This document shows, one piece after another, positions 46,229 through 54,557 of a stretch of 64,000 nt of DNA. The position numbers and the translations under genes were made by a program. The stretch covers positions 248,001 to 312,000 of the forward strand of contig NZ_JAMXMV010000008.1 of NCBI RefSeq assembly GCF_024055715.1, given 5' to 3'. A model generated the notes under the pieces. It saw only the letters and a program-made list of their open reading frames with translations, was not told the origin of the DNA and ran no database searches. Source of the DNA: Actinoallomurus soli. GTDB lineage: Bacteria > Actinomycetota > Actinomycetes > Streptosporangiales > Streptosporangiaceae. The number at the start of each line of letters is the position of its first letter. Position 1 is the first letter of the stretch.

Positions 46229-46639
46229 ATGGACTGCCTGTTCTGCGAGATCGTGAAAGGGGAGCGGCCCGCTCACGTGGTCCTCGACGACGGCCCCGTC
46301 GTCGCGTTCCTGGACACCCGGCCGCTGTTCAAGGGGCACACGCTCCTCGTGCCGCGCACCCACTACGAGACCCTCGCGGACCTGCCGGCCGACCTCCTCG
46401 AGCCGCTGTTCGCCGCCGGGCAGCGGCTGTCGGCCGTCATGGAGACCGCGCTCGGCGCGGCGGGCTCGTTCGTCGCGATGAACAACCGGATCAGCCAGAG
46501 CGTGCCCCACCTGCACGTCCACGTCGTTCCCCGGAACCGCAAGGACGGGCTGCGCGGGTTCTTCTGGCCGCGGACCAAGTACGACTCCGACGACGAGGCC
46601 CGCGCGTACGCGGACCGCATCCGCGGTGCGCTCGGATGA
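46229..46639 (+). CDS. HIT family nucleotide hydrolase
   Basis: 136-residue histidine-triad protein; the catalytic HLHVHVVPR (H-x-H-x-H) is near residue 97. MDCLFCEIVKGERPAHVV is the Hint/Fhit-type start, with the zinc-type Cys pair CLFC. The ATG at 46229 is used: GGAAG at 46214-46218 is 10 bases away, whereas the ATG at 46220 is only 1 base from it. The stop overlaps the next gene (ATGA), so it is coupled to a DUF2079 membrane protein. The substrate is likely an AMP-linked compound. Confidence 0.88.
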   Translation: MDCLFCEIVKGERPAHVVLDDGPVVAFLDTRPLFKGHTLLVPRTHYETLADLPADLLEPLFAAGQRLSAVMETALGAAGSFVAMNNRISQSVPHLHVHVVPRNRKDGLRGFFWPRTKYDSDDEARAYADRIRGALG

Positions 46640-48204
46640 TCACGGTGACGCCCGAGACGACCGGCCCGGAGGCGAGCCCGGGGCGTGCCCGGCGCGACGC
46701 GATCGTGGTCGGCGCGCTCGTCGTCGCCGCGGCGGCGGTCTACTCGGTCTTCGCACTGGTGCGTTACCACACCTTCCGTACGACGACGTACGACCTGGTG
46801 ATCTTCGATCAGGCGGTGCGCTCGTACAGCCGGTTCCACCTGCCCACCGCGATCGTCAAGGGCGTTCACAACGGCTTCGGCCCGCACTTCTCCGTGCTCG
46901 GCGACCACTTCTCGCCGATCCTCGCCGTCCTGGCGCCGCTGTACTGGATCCACGACGGGCCGCAGACGCTGCTGGTCGCCCAGGCCGTGCTCCTGGCGCT
47001 GACGATCGTGCCGCTGTGGAGGTTCACGCGGCGGCGGCTCGGGGCGTGGGGGGCGCACTGCGTCGCGGGCGTGTACGCGCTGGCCTGGCCGGTGGCCGAG
47101 ACGGTCGCCTTCGACTTCCACGAGATGGCGTTCACGCCCGTGCTGTCCATGCTGATGCTCGAACGGCACGACGCGGGCCGCCGGCGGCAGTGCCTGCTGG
47201 CCGCCGGCGCGCTGCTGCTCGTCAAGGAGGACATGGGGCTGCTCGTCGCCGGCTTCGGGCTGTACCTGCTGACCCGGCCGGGGGAGCGGCGCCTGGCGGC
47301 CGTCTTCGTGGCCGCCGGTCTCGGCTGGACGTGGCTGGCCTCCCGGGTGCTGATCCCGGCGTTCGGCGGTGCGGCCGACTACTACTGGGCCTACGACGCC
47401 CTGGGCCGGGACCTGCCGCACGCCGCCGCGCACGCCCTGACGCATCCGTGGACCGCGCTGAAGCTCCTCGTCACCCCCGGCGTCAAGGCGACCACCATGG
47501 CATGGCTCATCCTGCCCCTCCTCCTGGTCCCGCTCGCCTCGCCGATCACCATCGCGGTGCTGCCCCTGCTGGTCGAGCGGATGCTCGCGAACCGCTTCGG
47601 GAACTGGTGGGAGCCGAGGTTCCACTACAACGTCGCGCTCACGGCCCTGCTCGTCGCGGCGGGCGTCGACGGCGCCTGCCGGCTGTCCCGGCTGCGCCTG
47701 CCCGGCCCACGCGCGCGCCGCCTGAGCCTGCCGCCCGGCCCACGCGCGCGCCGCCTGAGCCTGCCGCCCGGCCCACGCGCGCGCCGTCTCCGCCTCGACC
47801 TCCTCTGGCCGGTCGCCGCGCTGCTGGCCGCCGCCGTCGTCGTGCCGCGGTTCGCCTTCAGGAACTTCTTCGACCCGGCGTTCTACCGGCGGGACGCGCA
47901 CGCCCGCGCCGCCGCCGACGCGGTCGCCGCCGTGCCCCGCGGCGCCCTGGTCGAGGCCGCCAACGTCGTGGGACCGCAGCTGTCCGGCCGGGCACGCGTG
48001 CTGCTGTGGGACACCCGCGTCCGCTGGGCGCCGTGGGTGGTCGCGGACACGGCCCGCGCGACGTTCCCCTTCCCGGCCCTGGGGGCGCAGCGCGACCGCG
48101 TACGGTACCTGCTCCAGCGGGGGTACACGATGGTGCTGCGCGAGGACGGCTGGGTGGTGCTGCACGACCCGGCCGCGACTCCGGACCTGCGCGCGACCCG
48201 CTGA
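46636..48204 (+). CDS. DUF2079 membrane protein
   Basis: 522-residue multi-pass membrane protein. The N-terminal segment VVGALVVAAAAVYSVFALV is followed by TYDLVIFDQAVRSYSRFH, GDHFSPILAVLAPLYW and at least eight further hydrophobic stretches, the DUF2079 pattern, which resembles GT-C glycosyltransferases. Between about residues 356 and 385 is a repeated Arg/Pro stretch (GPRARRLSLPP) from a 33-bp tandem repeat, just before the last membrane segment. It starts inside the HIT stop and is probably an envelope glycan enzyme, which is inference. Convergent with a DinB gene only 13 bases away. Confidence 0.8.
   Translation: MITVTPETTGPEASPGRARRDAIVVGALVVAAAAVYSVFALVRYHTFRTTTYDLVIFDQAVRSYSRFHLPTAIVKGVHNGFGPHFSVLGDHFSPILAVLAPLYWIHDGPQTLLVAQAVLLALTIVPLWRFTRRRLGAWGAHCVAGVYALAWPVAETVAFDFHEMAFTPVLSMLMLERHDAGRRRQCLLAAGALLLVKEDMGLLVAGFGLYLLTRPGERRLAAVFVAAGLGWTWLASRVLIPAFGGAADYYWAYDALGRDLPHAAAHALTHPWTALKLLVTPGVKATTMAWLILPLLLVPLASPITIAVLPLLVERMLANRFGNWWEPRFHYNVALTALLVAAGVDGACRLSRLRLPGPRARRLSLPPGPRARRLSLPPGPRARRLRLDLLWPVAALLAAAVVVPRFAFRNFFDPAFYRRDAHARAAADAVAAVPRGALVEAANVVGPQLSGRARVLLWDTRVRWAPWVVADTARATFPFPALGAQRDRVRYLLQRGYTMVLREDGWVVLHDPAATPDLRATR
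47701..47789 (+). repeat. 33-bp x2.7 tandem repeat
   Basis: Units 47701-47733 and 47734-47766 (beginning CCCGGCCCACGCGCGCGCC) are identical. A third, incomplete one follows from 47767. Each full unit encodes PGPRARRLSLP in the DUF2079 protein. Confidence 0.9.
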
Positions 48205-48217
48205 GATCGCGCGAGGC

Positions 48218-48715
48218 TCAGTCGCCGGTCACGCCGTCGAGCATCTCGCGGAGGATGTCGATGTGCCCGTTGTGACGGGCGGTCTCCTCGATCATGTGGC
48301 CGAGCACCCAGCGCAGCGTGACCGTGCCCCGGCGGTGCTTCCCCTGGGCCTCGGCGTCGAGGCTCAGCGACGCGGTGATCTCCCTCGCGCGGGCGCACTG
48401 CTCCTCGTACTCGGCGAGCAGGCGGGCCAGCGGCACGTCGTCGACCCGGAACTCCCGGTCCGGGTCCTCCGGGGTCCACGGGGCGTCGTCGGGGCGGTCC
48501 AGCATGACGCGCTCGAACCAGGCCCGCTCGACCCAGCGAAGATGGCTGACGAGGCCGGCCACGGTCATCAGCGGAGAGGTGGGCAGGAGCGGGCGGTGGG
48601 CGAGTTCGTCCGTGAGGCCGTCGCACTTGAGGTGGACGGTGGCGCGCTGCCAGTCGAGCCAGGCGGTGAGCAGGGTCCGCTCGTCGCCGGCGTTCGGTGT
48701 CTCGATGCGATCCAT
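48218..48715 (-). CDS. DinB family protein (DUF664)
   Basis: 165-residue four-helix-bundle protein. TLLTAWLDWQRATVHLKCDG, LLPTSPLMTVAGLVSHLRWV (His in the metal site) and VLGHMIEETARHNGHIDIL (with the other two His) are typical of DinB/YfiT-type thiol-dependent enzymes, which in actinobacteria often use mycothiol. The function of this member is not known. Start ATG at 48715. Confidence 0.87.
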   Translation of the reverse strand: MDRIETPNAGDERTLLTAWLDWQRATVHLKCDGLTDELAHRPLLPTSPLMTVAGLVSHLRWVERAWFERVMLDRPDDAPWTPEDPDREFRVDDVPLARLLAEYEEQCARAREITASLSLDAEAQGKHRRGTVTLRWVLGHMIEETARHNGHIDILREMLDGVTGD

Positions 48716-48764
48716 GACCGCCGATCGTCCCTGGGCGGGGGAGGCTCTGTCCACCGGATAAGGG

Positions 48765-48802
48765 GCGGGCCCCCGGAAGATGCCGCGCTTCCGGGGGCCC
48801 GC
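48765..48802 (-). terminator. Perfect 14-bp hairpin after the protease gene
   Basis: GCGGGCCCCCGGAA (48765-48778) pairs with TTCCGGGGGCCCGC (48789-48802) over a 10-base loop, 24 bases past the minus-strand protease stop at 48826. Confidence 0.85.
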
Positions 48803-48825
48803 GAGCGGGGAGGGGGTGGAAAAGA

Positions 48826-49857
48826 TCAGTAGACGTTCACTCCGTACGCCGAGAGCGCCTCGGTGACCGGCTGGAAGAAGGTCGTGCCGCCGGAGGTGCA
48901 GTCGCCGCTGCCGCCGGAGGTCAGGCCCAGCGCCGTGCCGCCGGAGTACAGCGGGCCGCCGCTGTCGCCGCCCTCGGCGCAGACCGTGGTCCTGATCAGC
49001 CCGCTGACGGTGCCCTCGGAGTAGTTCACCGTCTGGTTGAGCGCGGTCACGGTGCCGGAGTGGATGCCGGTGGTGCTGCCGCGGCGCGTCACCGACTCGC
49101 CGACGTACGCGTTGCCGGCCGAGGTGATGTCCACGCTGCCGACCGTGCCCGGGTGCGAGACGCCGCTGGCGTAGGCGACGATCGCGTAGTCGTTGCCCGG
49201 GAAGCTGCTGGCCCGGGTGGTGCCGATCAGCGAGGTGTGGCTGGAGTTGCTGTACCACGTGGAGGCGATGTTGCCGCAGTGCCCGGCGGTCAGGAAGTAG
49301 TACGTGCTGCCGCTGACGACGTTGAAGCCCAGGGAGCAGCGGTACTGGCCGCCGTAGATCGCGTCACCGCCGGAGATGTCCGTGTGGAAGACGCCGGGCA
49401 GGTACTCCATCCGGACGGCGCTGCCGAGCTGCTGCGCCGCGGAGGTGACCTGCACCAGCTTGGACCCGGTGACCGAGCTGTCGACGGACAGCACGACCTG
49501 GTCGGTGGTGGGGTCGACGGCCCAGGCCGTCCCGGGCACCTTGGCCGTACGGTCGAGGAAGCCCATGGCCTGCTGGAGCCGGGCGCCGCTGAACGGGACG
49601 ATCTTCGGTACGGCGCCGGCCTTGCGAACCGCCGAGGCGTCCGACTTGGAGCTGACCGTCACGACGAGCTTCTTCGCGGACCGGTCGAAGTACGCGCCGG
49701 CGGAGCGGGAGCCCAGCTTCTGGGCCAGCTTCGTGGCGAGGTGTGACGTATCCGCCTGCGAGACGGCTGCCTGGGCCGACGTCGCGAGCAGGGAGCCGCC
49801 GATGAGCGTGGCGGCGGCCGCGACGAGTCCAGCGCGCCGAGGAGCAGTGAATCTCAC
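48826..49857 (-). CDS. Secreted trypsin-fold serine protease (streptogrisin/alpha-lytic type, S1)
   Basis: 343-residue preproenzyme. The signal peptide is at residues 1-30 ([21 protein letters not shown]). A prodomain follows (about 31-155), and then the mature chymotrypsin-like domain. The catalytic triad is His in FLTAGHCGN, Asp in PGNDYAIV and Ser in [11 protein letters not shown]. Cys pairs ([26 protein letters not shown]) fit the streptogrisin disulfides. GTG at 49857 follows GAGGGAGG. It ends with a hairpin. Likely released and active against extracellular protein. Confidence 0.93.
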   Translation of the reverse strand: MRFTAPRRAGLVAAAATLIGGSLLATSAQAAVSQADTSHLATKLAQKLGSRSAGAYFDRSAKKLVVTVSSKSDASAVRKAGAVPKIVPFSGARLQQAMGFLDRTAKVPGTAWAVDPTTDQVVLSVDSSVTGSKLVQVTSAAQQLGSAVRMEYLPGVFHTDISGGDAIYGGQYRCSLGFNVVSGSTYYFLTAGHCGNIASTWYSNSSHTSLIGTTRASSFPGNDYAIVAYASGVSHPGTVGSVDITSAGNAYVGESVTRRGSTTGIHSGTVTALNQTVNYSEGTVSGLIRTTVCAEGGDSGGPLYSGGTALGLTSGGSGDCTSGGTTFFQPVTEALSAYGVNVY

Positions 49858-50247
49858 ACGAGCCTCCCTCAGGGGTGGCGGGCGCGCCCCGGTGGCGTGC
49901 CCGAGGGACGGCGTGGGCAATGGCGCTCGGCTCACGGGCGGAGGGGGCCGCCCGGGCGGGGTCGAGATCCGATTACCTGGCCTGCGCAGATCTTCACAAA
50001 CCCAGTCAAAAGCCGCAAGGTCAAACGTTAGTCCAGAATCGGTCAGCCGGGAACATCCGCATACTAGCTGGTATCTGGGCTGCCGAGGAGGTGAGGATCG
50101 GCCGTTCGTCATCCACCGCGTCAAGTCACGGGTCAGGGCCGGGCCCATGGGAGAGGGGCCGCGAAGGTCAAGGGAACCTGAGAGTTGGCTGTGAGTCCCA
50201 GGGCCGAGCGTGGTAACGGGCCCGGCATGTGAGAGTCTTGGCTAGCA
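49858..50247. promoter_or_regulatory. Divergent spacer protease / mannosyltransferase
   Basis: 390 bases with no gene. ATACTAGCTGGTAT-like inverted repeat at 50061-50074 (nearly palindromic) is the most distinct element, about 204 bases from the protease start and 174 from the plus-strand start. Its first 11 bases recur at 59990. The flanks contain AT-richer stretches that may hold the two promoters. Confidence 0.45.
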
Positions 50248-51501
50248 ATGGACCATCCGGAATTCACAGCATTTGTCCTGGTCGCAGGCATGATCCTGGC
50301 CGCCGTGGCGCACTGGCGCCGCTGGCGGCCGTCGCTGCCCGTCGCTCTGGCGGTCGGCATCGCGCTGCGGCTGATCCTGCTGATCTCCGCGTCGAGCGAC
50401 TCCTGGCAGCCCGTCGACTACAACGAGGGCTTCCGGGCGGCCGGCCGGGCGATCCTGCACCATCAGGACCCCGTGCTGGCGAGTCAGGGATCGTGGCACT
50501 TCCTGCCGATGATCCCGTACTTCTACGCCCTCGTGCTGGCCACCGGCCTGCCATGGGAGATCGCCGGCCGGGTCTGCACCATCATCGCGGACGTCGTGCT
50601 GATCGTCCTGGTCGGCCGTCTCGCCGGACGGAAGCACGCCGCGTCGGCGCGGTTCCAGTACGCCTGCAACCCGATCGCCATCATGATCGCCGTCATCCAC
50701 GGGCAGGTCGAGCCGATCTCCCTGGTCTTCCTCGTCGCCGCGTACATCCTCGCGCAGTCGTCCCGGGCCGGCGCCGAGAAGGGCGGAACCGTCCTGAACG
50801 GCGCCTGGGCGGGCGCCCTCTTCGGGTTCGCGCTCTCGGCGAAAAGCTGGCCGATCATCCTGCTCCCGGTGGTCCTCGCGATCCTGCCCACCTGGCGGCA
50901 GCGCCTGTACGGGCTGGTCGCCGCCGGCGCCGTCCCCGTGTTCTTCCTCGTGACCCTTCCCCTCGTCGTGAGCTCCAGCTGGTCCAACATGCTGGACGTC
51001 GCCCGCTACCTCGGCGAGGTACGCCCCATCGTCGGCGAATGGGGCTGGACCGCCTGGATGACGGGCGGCGACTGGACCCTGGCCCCGACGGCCGCCAAGG
51101 TCGGCCAGATCATCCTCTACAGCACCATCGCACTGGTGATGTGGCTGTGGTGGCGGGCCGACCGCATCGACCAGACCTCCGCGATCCTTCTGGCGTTCAT
51201 GCTGGTCACGCCACGGATGGGCGCGCAGTACCTGATGTGGTTCGTGCCGTTCCTGTGCGCCCGGCCGACCCGGTGGAGCCGGCCCGCGATGGCCCTGGCC
51301 GCCGTGTGGGCGGGCGCCGGGTACATCTACCTGACGCAGTTCGACGACAACGGCTGGTGGAAGAACCACGAATGGTGGGCCATGAGCTCGGTGGCGGTCA
51401 TCGCGCTCCTGGCCCTCGCCATGCCCTGGCAACGCCGCCGGCCGCAACCCGCCGAGGGGATCCTCGTCCCGGAGACCGAGCTCGTCCCCGCGGCGAAGTG
51501 A
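50248..51501 (+). CDS. GT87/DUF2029-type polyprenyl-linked glycosyltransferase
   Basis: 417-residue membrane protein with about nine hydrophobic segments. The first loop contains DYNEGFRAAGRAILHHQDPV, which in the GT-C fold carries the catalytic Asp; WHFLPMIPYFYALVLAT and SAKSWPIILLPVVLAI follow. This resembles alpha-mannosyltransferases that use polyprenyl-phosphate-mannose (DUF2029/GT87). The target glycan is unknown. The ATG at 50248 has no good SD (TGTGAGAGTC is 15 or more bases off). Confidence 0.72.
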   Translation: MDHPEFTAFVLVAGMILAAVAHWRRWRPSLPVALAVGIALRLILLISASSDSWQPVDYNEGFRAAGRAILHHQDPVLASQGSWHFLPMIPYFYALVLATGLPWEIAGRVCTIIADVVLIVLVGRLAGRKHAASARFQYACNPIAIMIAVIHGQVEPISLVFLVAAYILAQSSRAGAEKGGTVLNGAWAGALFGFALSAKSWPIILLPVVLAILPTWRQRLYGLVAAGAVPVFFLVTLPLVVSSSWSNMLDVARYLGEVRPIVGEWGWTAWMTGGDWTLAPTAAKVGQIILYSTIALVMWLWWRADRIDQTSAILLAFMLVTPRMGAQYLMWFVPFLCARPTRWSRPAMALAAVWAGAGYIYLTQFDDNGWWKNHEWWAMSSVAVIALLALAMPWQRRRPQPAEGILVPETELVPAAK

Positions 51502-51587
51502 CCGCGCCCGGCGGGGCTCGTCGGTTTCCGGCGCGCGCCGGGGCCCGGAATCGGACCGGGTGGGAGCGTGAGCCGGAGCGGGGCCGC

Positions 51588-52022
51588 TCAGGCGAAGACG
51601 GCGGTCACCGTGTGGCCGTGCTCCGGATCGCCGGTCCATCTGACGCGGGTGGCGAGGTCGGCGACGATCGGCAGCCCGCGGCCGTTCTCGGCCAGATCGT
51701 CGTCGTGCCGTTTCCGGTGGGGGCCGCTGTCCTCCAGTGAGCCGCCCTGGTCGGTGACGGAGACCGCCAGGCAGCCCTCGCCTCGCCGGACCTCGACGAC
51801 GAACGTGCCGCCGGGGCGGCCGGAACGGGTGTGGATGAGGGCGTTGCCGGCCAGTTCGGCCACGGCCTGGACCGCGTCGTCGGCCTGCCGGCAGTCCTCC
51901 AGGAGGAAGGCCACGAACCGGCGGACGAGCCGTGCCTGATCCGGGCGGCCGGGGAAGGCCCGGCGCCAGCACATCGGGGCGGTGAATGCGGTCGACGTCG
52001 TCTCGTGGAGCATGGCGGTCAC
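51588..52022 (-). CDS. RsbW-like ATP-binding (HATPase) protein
   Basis: 144-residue single GHKL ATPase domain. N box AVAELAGNALIHTRSG (about residues 53-68), G1 box VSVTDQGGS and G2 box NGRGLPIVADLA. Such proteins act as anti-sigma kinases or are found beside XRE/DUF397 regulators in filamentous actinomycetes, as here. ATG at 52022, with an alternative at 52013. Divergent from the XRE gene across a 343-base spacer. It is the only kinase in the window that could pair with the PP2C protein at 7977, but it is 42 kb away. Confidence 0.82.
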   Translation of the reverse strand: MTAMLHETTSTAFTAPMCWRRAFPGRPDQARLVRRFVAFLLEDCRQADDAVQAVAELAGNALIHTRSGRPGGTFVVEVRRGEGCLAVSVTDQGGSLEDSGPHRKRHDDDLAENGRGLPIVADLATRVRWTGDPEHGHTVTAVFA

Positions 52023-52365
52023 GGTGGTGCGCCCTCCCGTCGAATGGGCTGAGTACAGGGATCACGCCCGATCTCCCCATGGCCTGGGGAGAACGACACG
52101 GGCCCGCCGGGCGGGCCGGGGCGGGGCCGGACCTGCCCGAGTCCGGTGGGCTCAAGCCGCCGGCGACGCGGGGACGCGCCTGCGGCTCACCGCCGTGTCC
52201 AAGCCGAGCAACTCCCTCGATCACATCGCGTGTTCGGGTTCTTACGCATAGTGCTTCCCTGCTGCGTGTGCACGCAAGTGGTTCGCTGAGAATTCTCACA
52301 ATCTACTTTGCAGTAACTATCCGAAATCGATTGCTCGCAGTAAGTGACGTCGTCACACTGGGTAC
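52023..52365. promoter_or_regulatory. Divergent spacer with palindromic operators
   Basis: 343 bases between the ATPase and XRE starts. A perfect 12-bp palindrome TGAGAATTCTCA lies at 52287-52298 and GTGACGTCGTCAC (52344-52356, 6+1+6) lies 9 bases before the XRE start at 52366. Each could bind a dimeric regulator. The region around 52250-52360 is unusually AT-rich for this window. TAACTA (52313-52318) is a possible -10. Confidence 0.5.
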
Positions 52366-53226
52366 GTGCCGGATCCTTCCCCCACGATCCGCGAACGCCG
52401 CATCGCGATCGAGCTGCGCCGTCTTCGCGAACAGACCGGACTGACCCTCGACCAGGCGGCCGAGCGACTGAGCTGGAGCCGCGCCACCCTCGGCCGGATG
52501 GAGACCGCCATCCGGCGGATCAAGCCCGTGGAGCTGCAACGGTTACTCAACGTCTACATGGTGGACGGCCGCCGTCGCGACGACCTCGTCGAGCTGGCCC
52601 GTGGAGCCCACGAGCGCGGCTGGTGGGATCGTTACACCGACACCCTGCCCGCCGCGTACGCCACCTACATCGCCCTGGAGGCCGAGGCGCGGTCACTGCG
52701 CTGCTATGACGCCCTGGTCGTCCACGGCCTGCTGCAGACCGAGGACTACGCGCGGGAGGTCATCCGCGCCGGCCTCATGCAACTCGCCCCCGACTCCGAG
52801 GTCGAGCGACGGGTCGAGGTGCGCCTCAACCGGCAGATCCTGCTCACCGAGCGGAAGCCCCCGCTGGATTTGTGGTGCGTCATCGACGAGAACGTCCTGC
52901 GTCGCATGATCGGCGGACCGAGCGTCATGCAGACCCAGTACGCCCACCTCGTCGAACTCGCCGAACTCCCCAACGTCACCATCCAGGTCCTGCCGCACGA
53001 GGTGGGTGCGCATCCGGGCGCGGCGGGCCCCTTCGCCATCCTGCAGTTCCCGGAGCGCTACATGCCCGACGTGGGCTACATCGAGGCCCTCAGCAGCGCC
53101 CTGTACCTCGAGGACGACGCCGACGTCCACGCCTACTCGCTCGTGTTCAACCGACTCGTCGCCGAGGCCATCGGCATCGACGAATCCGCCGCCGTCCTCC
53201 GTCGCCTGGCGGCGGAACGACCCTAG
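52366..53226 (+). CDS. XRE-family regulator with DUF5753 domain
   Basis: 286 residues. An N-terminal helix-turn-helix (about residues 16-62, IELRRLREQTGLTLDQAAER, LSWSRATLGRME) is followed by the DUF5753 domain (ARSLRCYDALVVHGLLQTED, LDLWCVIDENVLRRMIGG, VTIQVLPHEVGAHPG). The domain pair is widespread in Streptomyces-type actinomycetes, usually with DUF397 proteins and small ATPases. GTG at 52366. A DUF397 gene begins 12 bases after its stop. The signal and targets are unknown. Confidence 0.9.
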   Translation: MPDPSPTIRERRIAIELRRLREQTGLTLDQAAERLSWSRATLGRMETAIRRIKPVELQRLLNVYMVDGRRRDDLVELARGAHERGWWDRYTDTLPAAYATYIALEAEARSLRCYDALVVHGLLQTEDYAREVIRAGLMQLAPDSEVERRVEVRLNRQILLTERKPPLDLWCVIDENVLRRMIGGPSVMQTQYAHLVELAELPNVTIQVLPHEVGAHPGAAGPFAILQFPERYMPDVGYIEALSSALYLEDDADVHAYSLVFNRLVAEAIGIDESAAVLRRLAAERP

Positions 53227-53238
53227 GGAAAGGCCCAG

Positions 53239-53394
53239 ATGACCCGGTCCGAGCAGTCCACGACGCCCGTGTGGCGCAAGTCCATCCGCAGCAACGCCTC
53301 AGGGGGCTGCGTCGAAGTCACCTGGTTCGAGGGGATGCTCCCCGGCGACCCCGGGGAGAACATCGCTGGAGAGGCCGGCCTTCGGTCGGAGTGA
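53239..53394 (+). CDS. Shortened DUF397 protein
   Basis: 51 residues, too short to be obvious by length alone. TTPVWRKSIRSNASGGCVEV is the DUF397 core motif, and GGAAAGG lies upstream of the ATG. A normal DUF397 continues with the VRDSKDPDGP block and a C-terminal helix; here it passes instead into WFEGMLPGDPGENIAG and stops. The last 96 bases overlap, on the opposite strand, the end of the P1 peptidase gene. The partner is the XRE gene 12 bases upstream. Either a truncated, perhaps non-functional, member or a genuinely short one. Confidence 0.75.
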   Translation: MTRSEQSTTPVWRKSIRSNASGGCVEVTWFEGMLPGDPGENIAGEAGLRSE

Positions 53395-54468
53395 GGCCCC
53401 CAGGGCCGCCGACAGGCGGTCCGGGGGGAGGGCGTGGGCGGTGAGGCCGTCGCGGCCGGTCATGGTCTCGGCGGCGAGCAGGGCGTTCACGATGGCCTCC
53501 TCGGTCGCCTCGATCGCGCCGTAGAAGAGCGGATCGATGTAGGCGTCCGCGAGGGCCTCGACGGTCAGCACGCGGGGCGGGCGCACGCCCAGCGCGTCCG
53601 AGGGCAGCCGCCCGCGGTTGGCCGTCGAGAACGCCAGGAAGCCGTCGCCGCTGGTGTTCTCGCCGGCTCCGCCCGTGCGGGCGACCCCGAGCCCGGCGTG
53701 CTGGGCGAGCCGGCGGCACTGGTGGGGCAGCAGCGGCGCGTCCGTCGCGACGATCCCGATGATCGACCCGGCGCCCTCGAACTCCGGGGGGACCGGCCGG
53801 GGCACGTCGTCGATCAGGACGGGGACGCCGGCGACGGTGAGCCGCTCGCGCCGCCCGTGGTTCGCCTGGACGAGCACGCCGACCGTCCAGCCGCCGTCGA
53901 CGACCCGTGAGGCGGTGCCGATCCCGCCCTTGAAACCGTGACAGATCATCCCGGTGCCGCCGCCGACGTTGCCCTCGGCCACCGGGCCGGAGGCCGCGGC
54001 GTCGTACGCCTCCCGTACGTGGGCGGCGGTGACGTGCTGGCCGTCGATGTCGTTGAGCACGCCGTCCCACGTCTCGCCCACGACCGGAAGCCCCCACGCT
54101 CCCCGGCCCCGCCCGCGCACCTCGATCTCGATGAGCGCGTCGCGCACGACTCCGACGCTGTGACTGTTGGTGAGCGCGATCGGCGTGGTCAGCATGCCGC
54201 TCTCGCGGACCCACGCCATGCCGGTCAGCTCGCCGTTGCCGTTGAGCCAGTGATGGCCCGCGTACAGCGGCTCGTCGAAGATCGAGCCCGCGTGCGGCAG
54301 GATCACGGTGACACCGGTCCGCACCGGCCCCTCGCCGACGCGGAGGGGTCCCTCACCCCGGACGAGCGTCGTGTGCCCGACGCGTACCCCCGCCACGTCG
54401 GTGATCGCGTTGCCGGGCCCCGGTGTGCCGCTGCCGACGAGGACGCCCAGGTCGCGGGCTCTGGTCAT
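53299..54468 (-). CDS. P1 family (DmpA-type) aminopeptidase
   Basis: 389-residue self-processing Ntn-type peptidase (family S58/P1). TDVAGVRVGHTTLV, ALTNSHSVGVVRDALIE and the processing region EGAGSIIGIVATDAPLLP, whose Ser becomes the N-terminal nucleophile, are all present; FLAFSTANRG follows. The domain ends near HALPPDRLSAALGASL; the last 28 or so residues (ending PLEPGDFDAAP) have no family counterpart and are antisense to the DUF397 gene. ATG at 54468 follows GGGAGG. DmpA/BapA-type enzymes cut small or beta-amino-acid peptides; the real substrate here is unknown. Confidence 0.88.
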   Translation of the reverse strand: MTRARDLGVLVGSGTPGPGNAITDVAGVRVGHTTLVRGEGPLRVGEGPVRTGVTVILPHAGSIFDEPLYAGHHWLNGNGELTGMAWVRESGMLTTPIALTNSHSVGVVRDALIEIEVRGRGRGAWGLPVVGETWDGVLNDIDGQHVTAAHVREAYDAAASGPVAEGNVGGGTGMICHGFKGGIGTASRVVDGGWTVGVLVQANHGRRERLTVAGVPVLIDDVPRPVPPEFEGAGSIIGIVATDAPLLPHQCRRLAQHAGLGVARTGGAGENTSGDGFLAFSTANRGRLPSDALGVRPPRVLTVEALADAYIDPLFYGAIEATEEAIVNALLAAETMTGRDGLTAHALPPDRLSAALGASLRPKAGLSSDVLPGVAGEHPLEPGDFDAAP

Positions 54469-54557
54469 GGGAGCCTCCCGGAGGATGCCTGACGTGTCCG
54501 ATACGCGATCATGACACCGGACGGGCGGAACGCGCGCCGGAGGCCGATACGGCAGCC

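Noticed and set aside
46363-48165. 600-codon minus-strand frame opposite the DUF2079 gene
   Set aside because: Repetitive Gln/Arg/Ala translation typical of an antisense strand; the sense protein has a clear membrane pattern.
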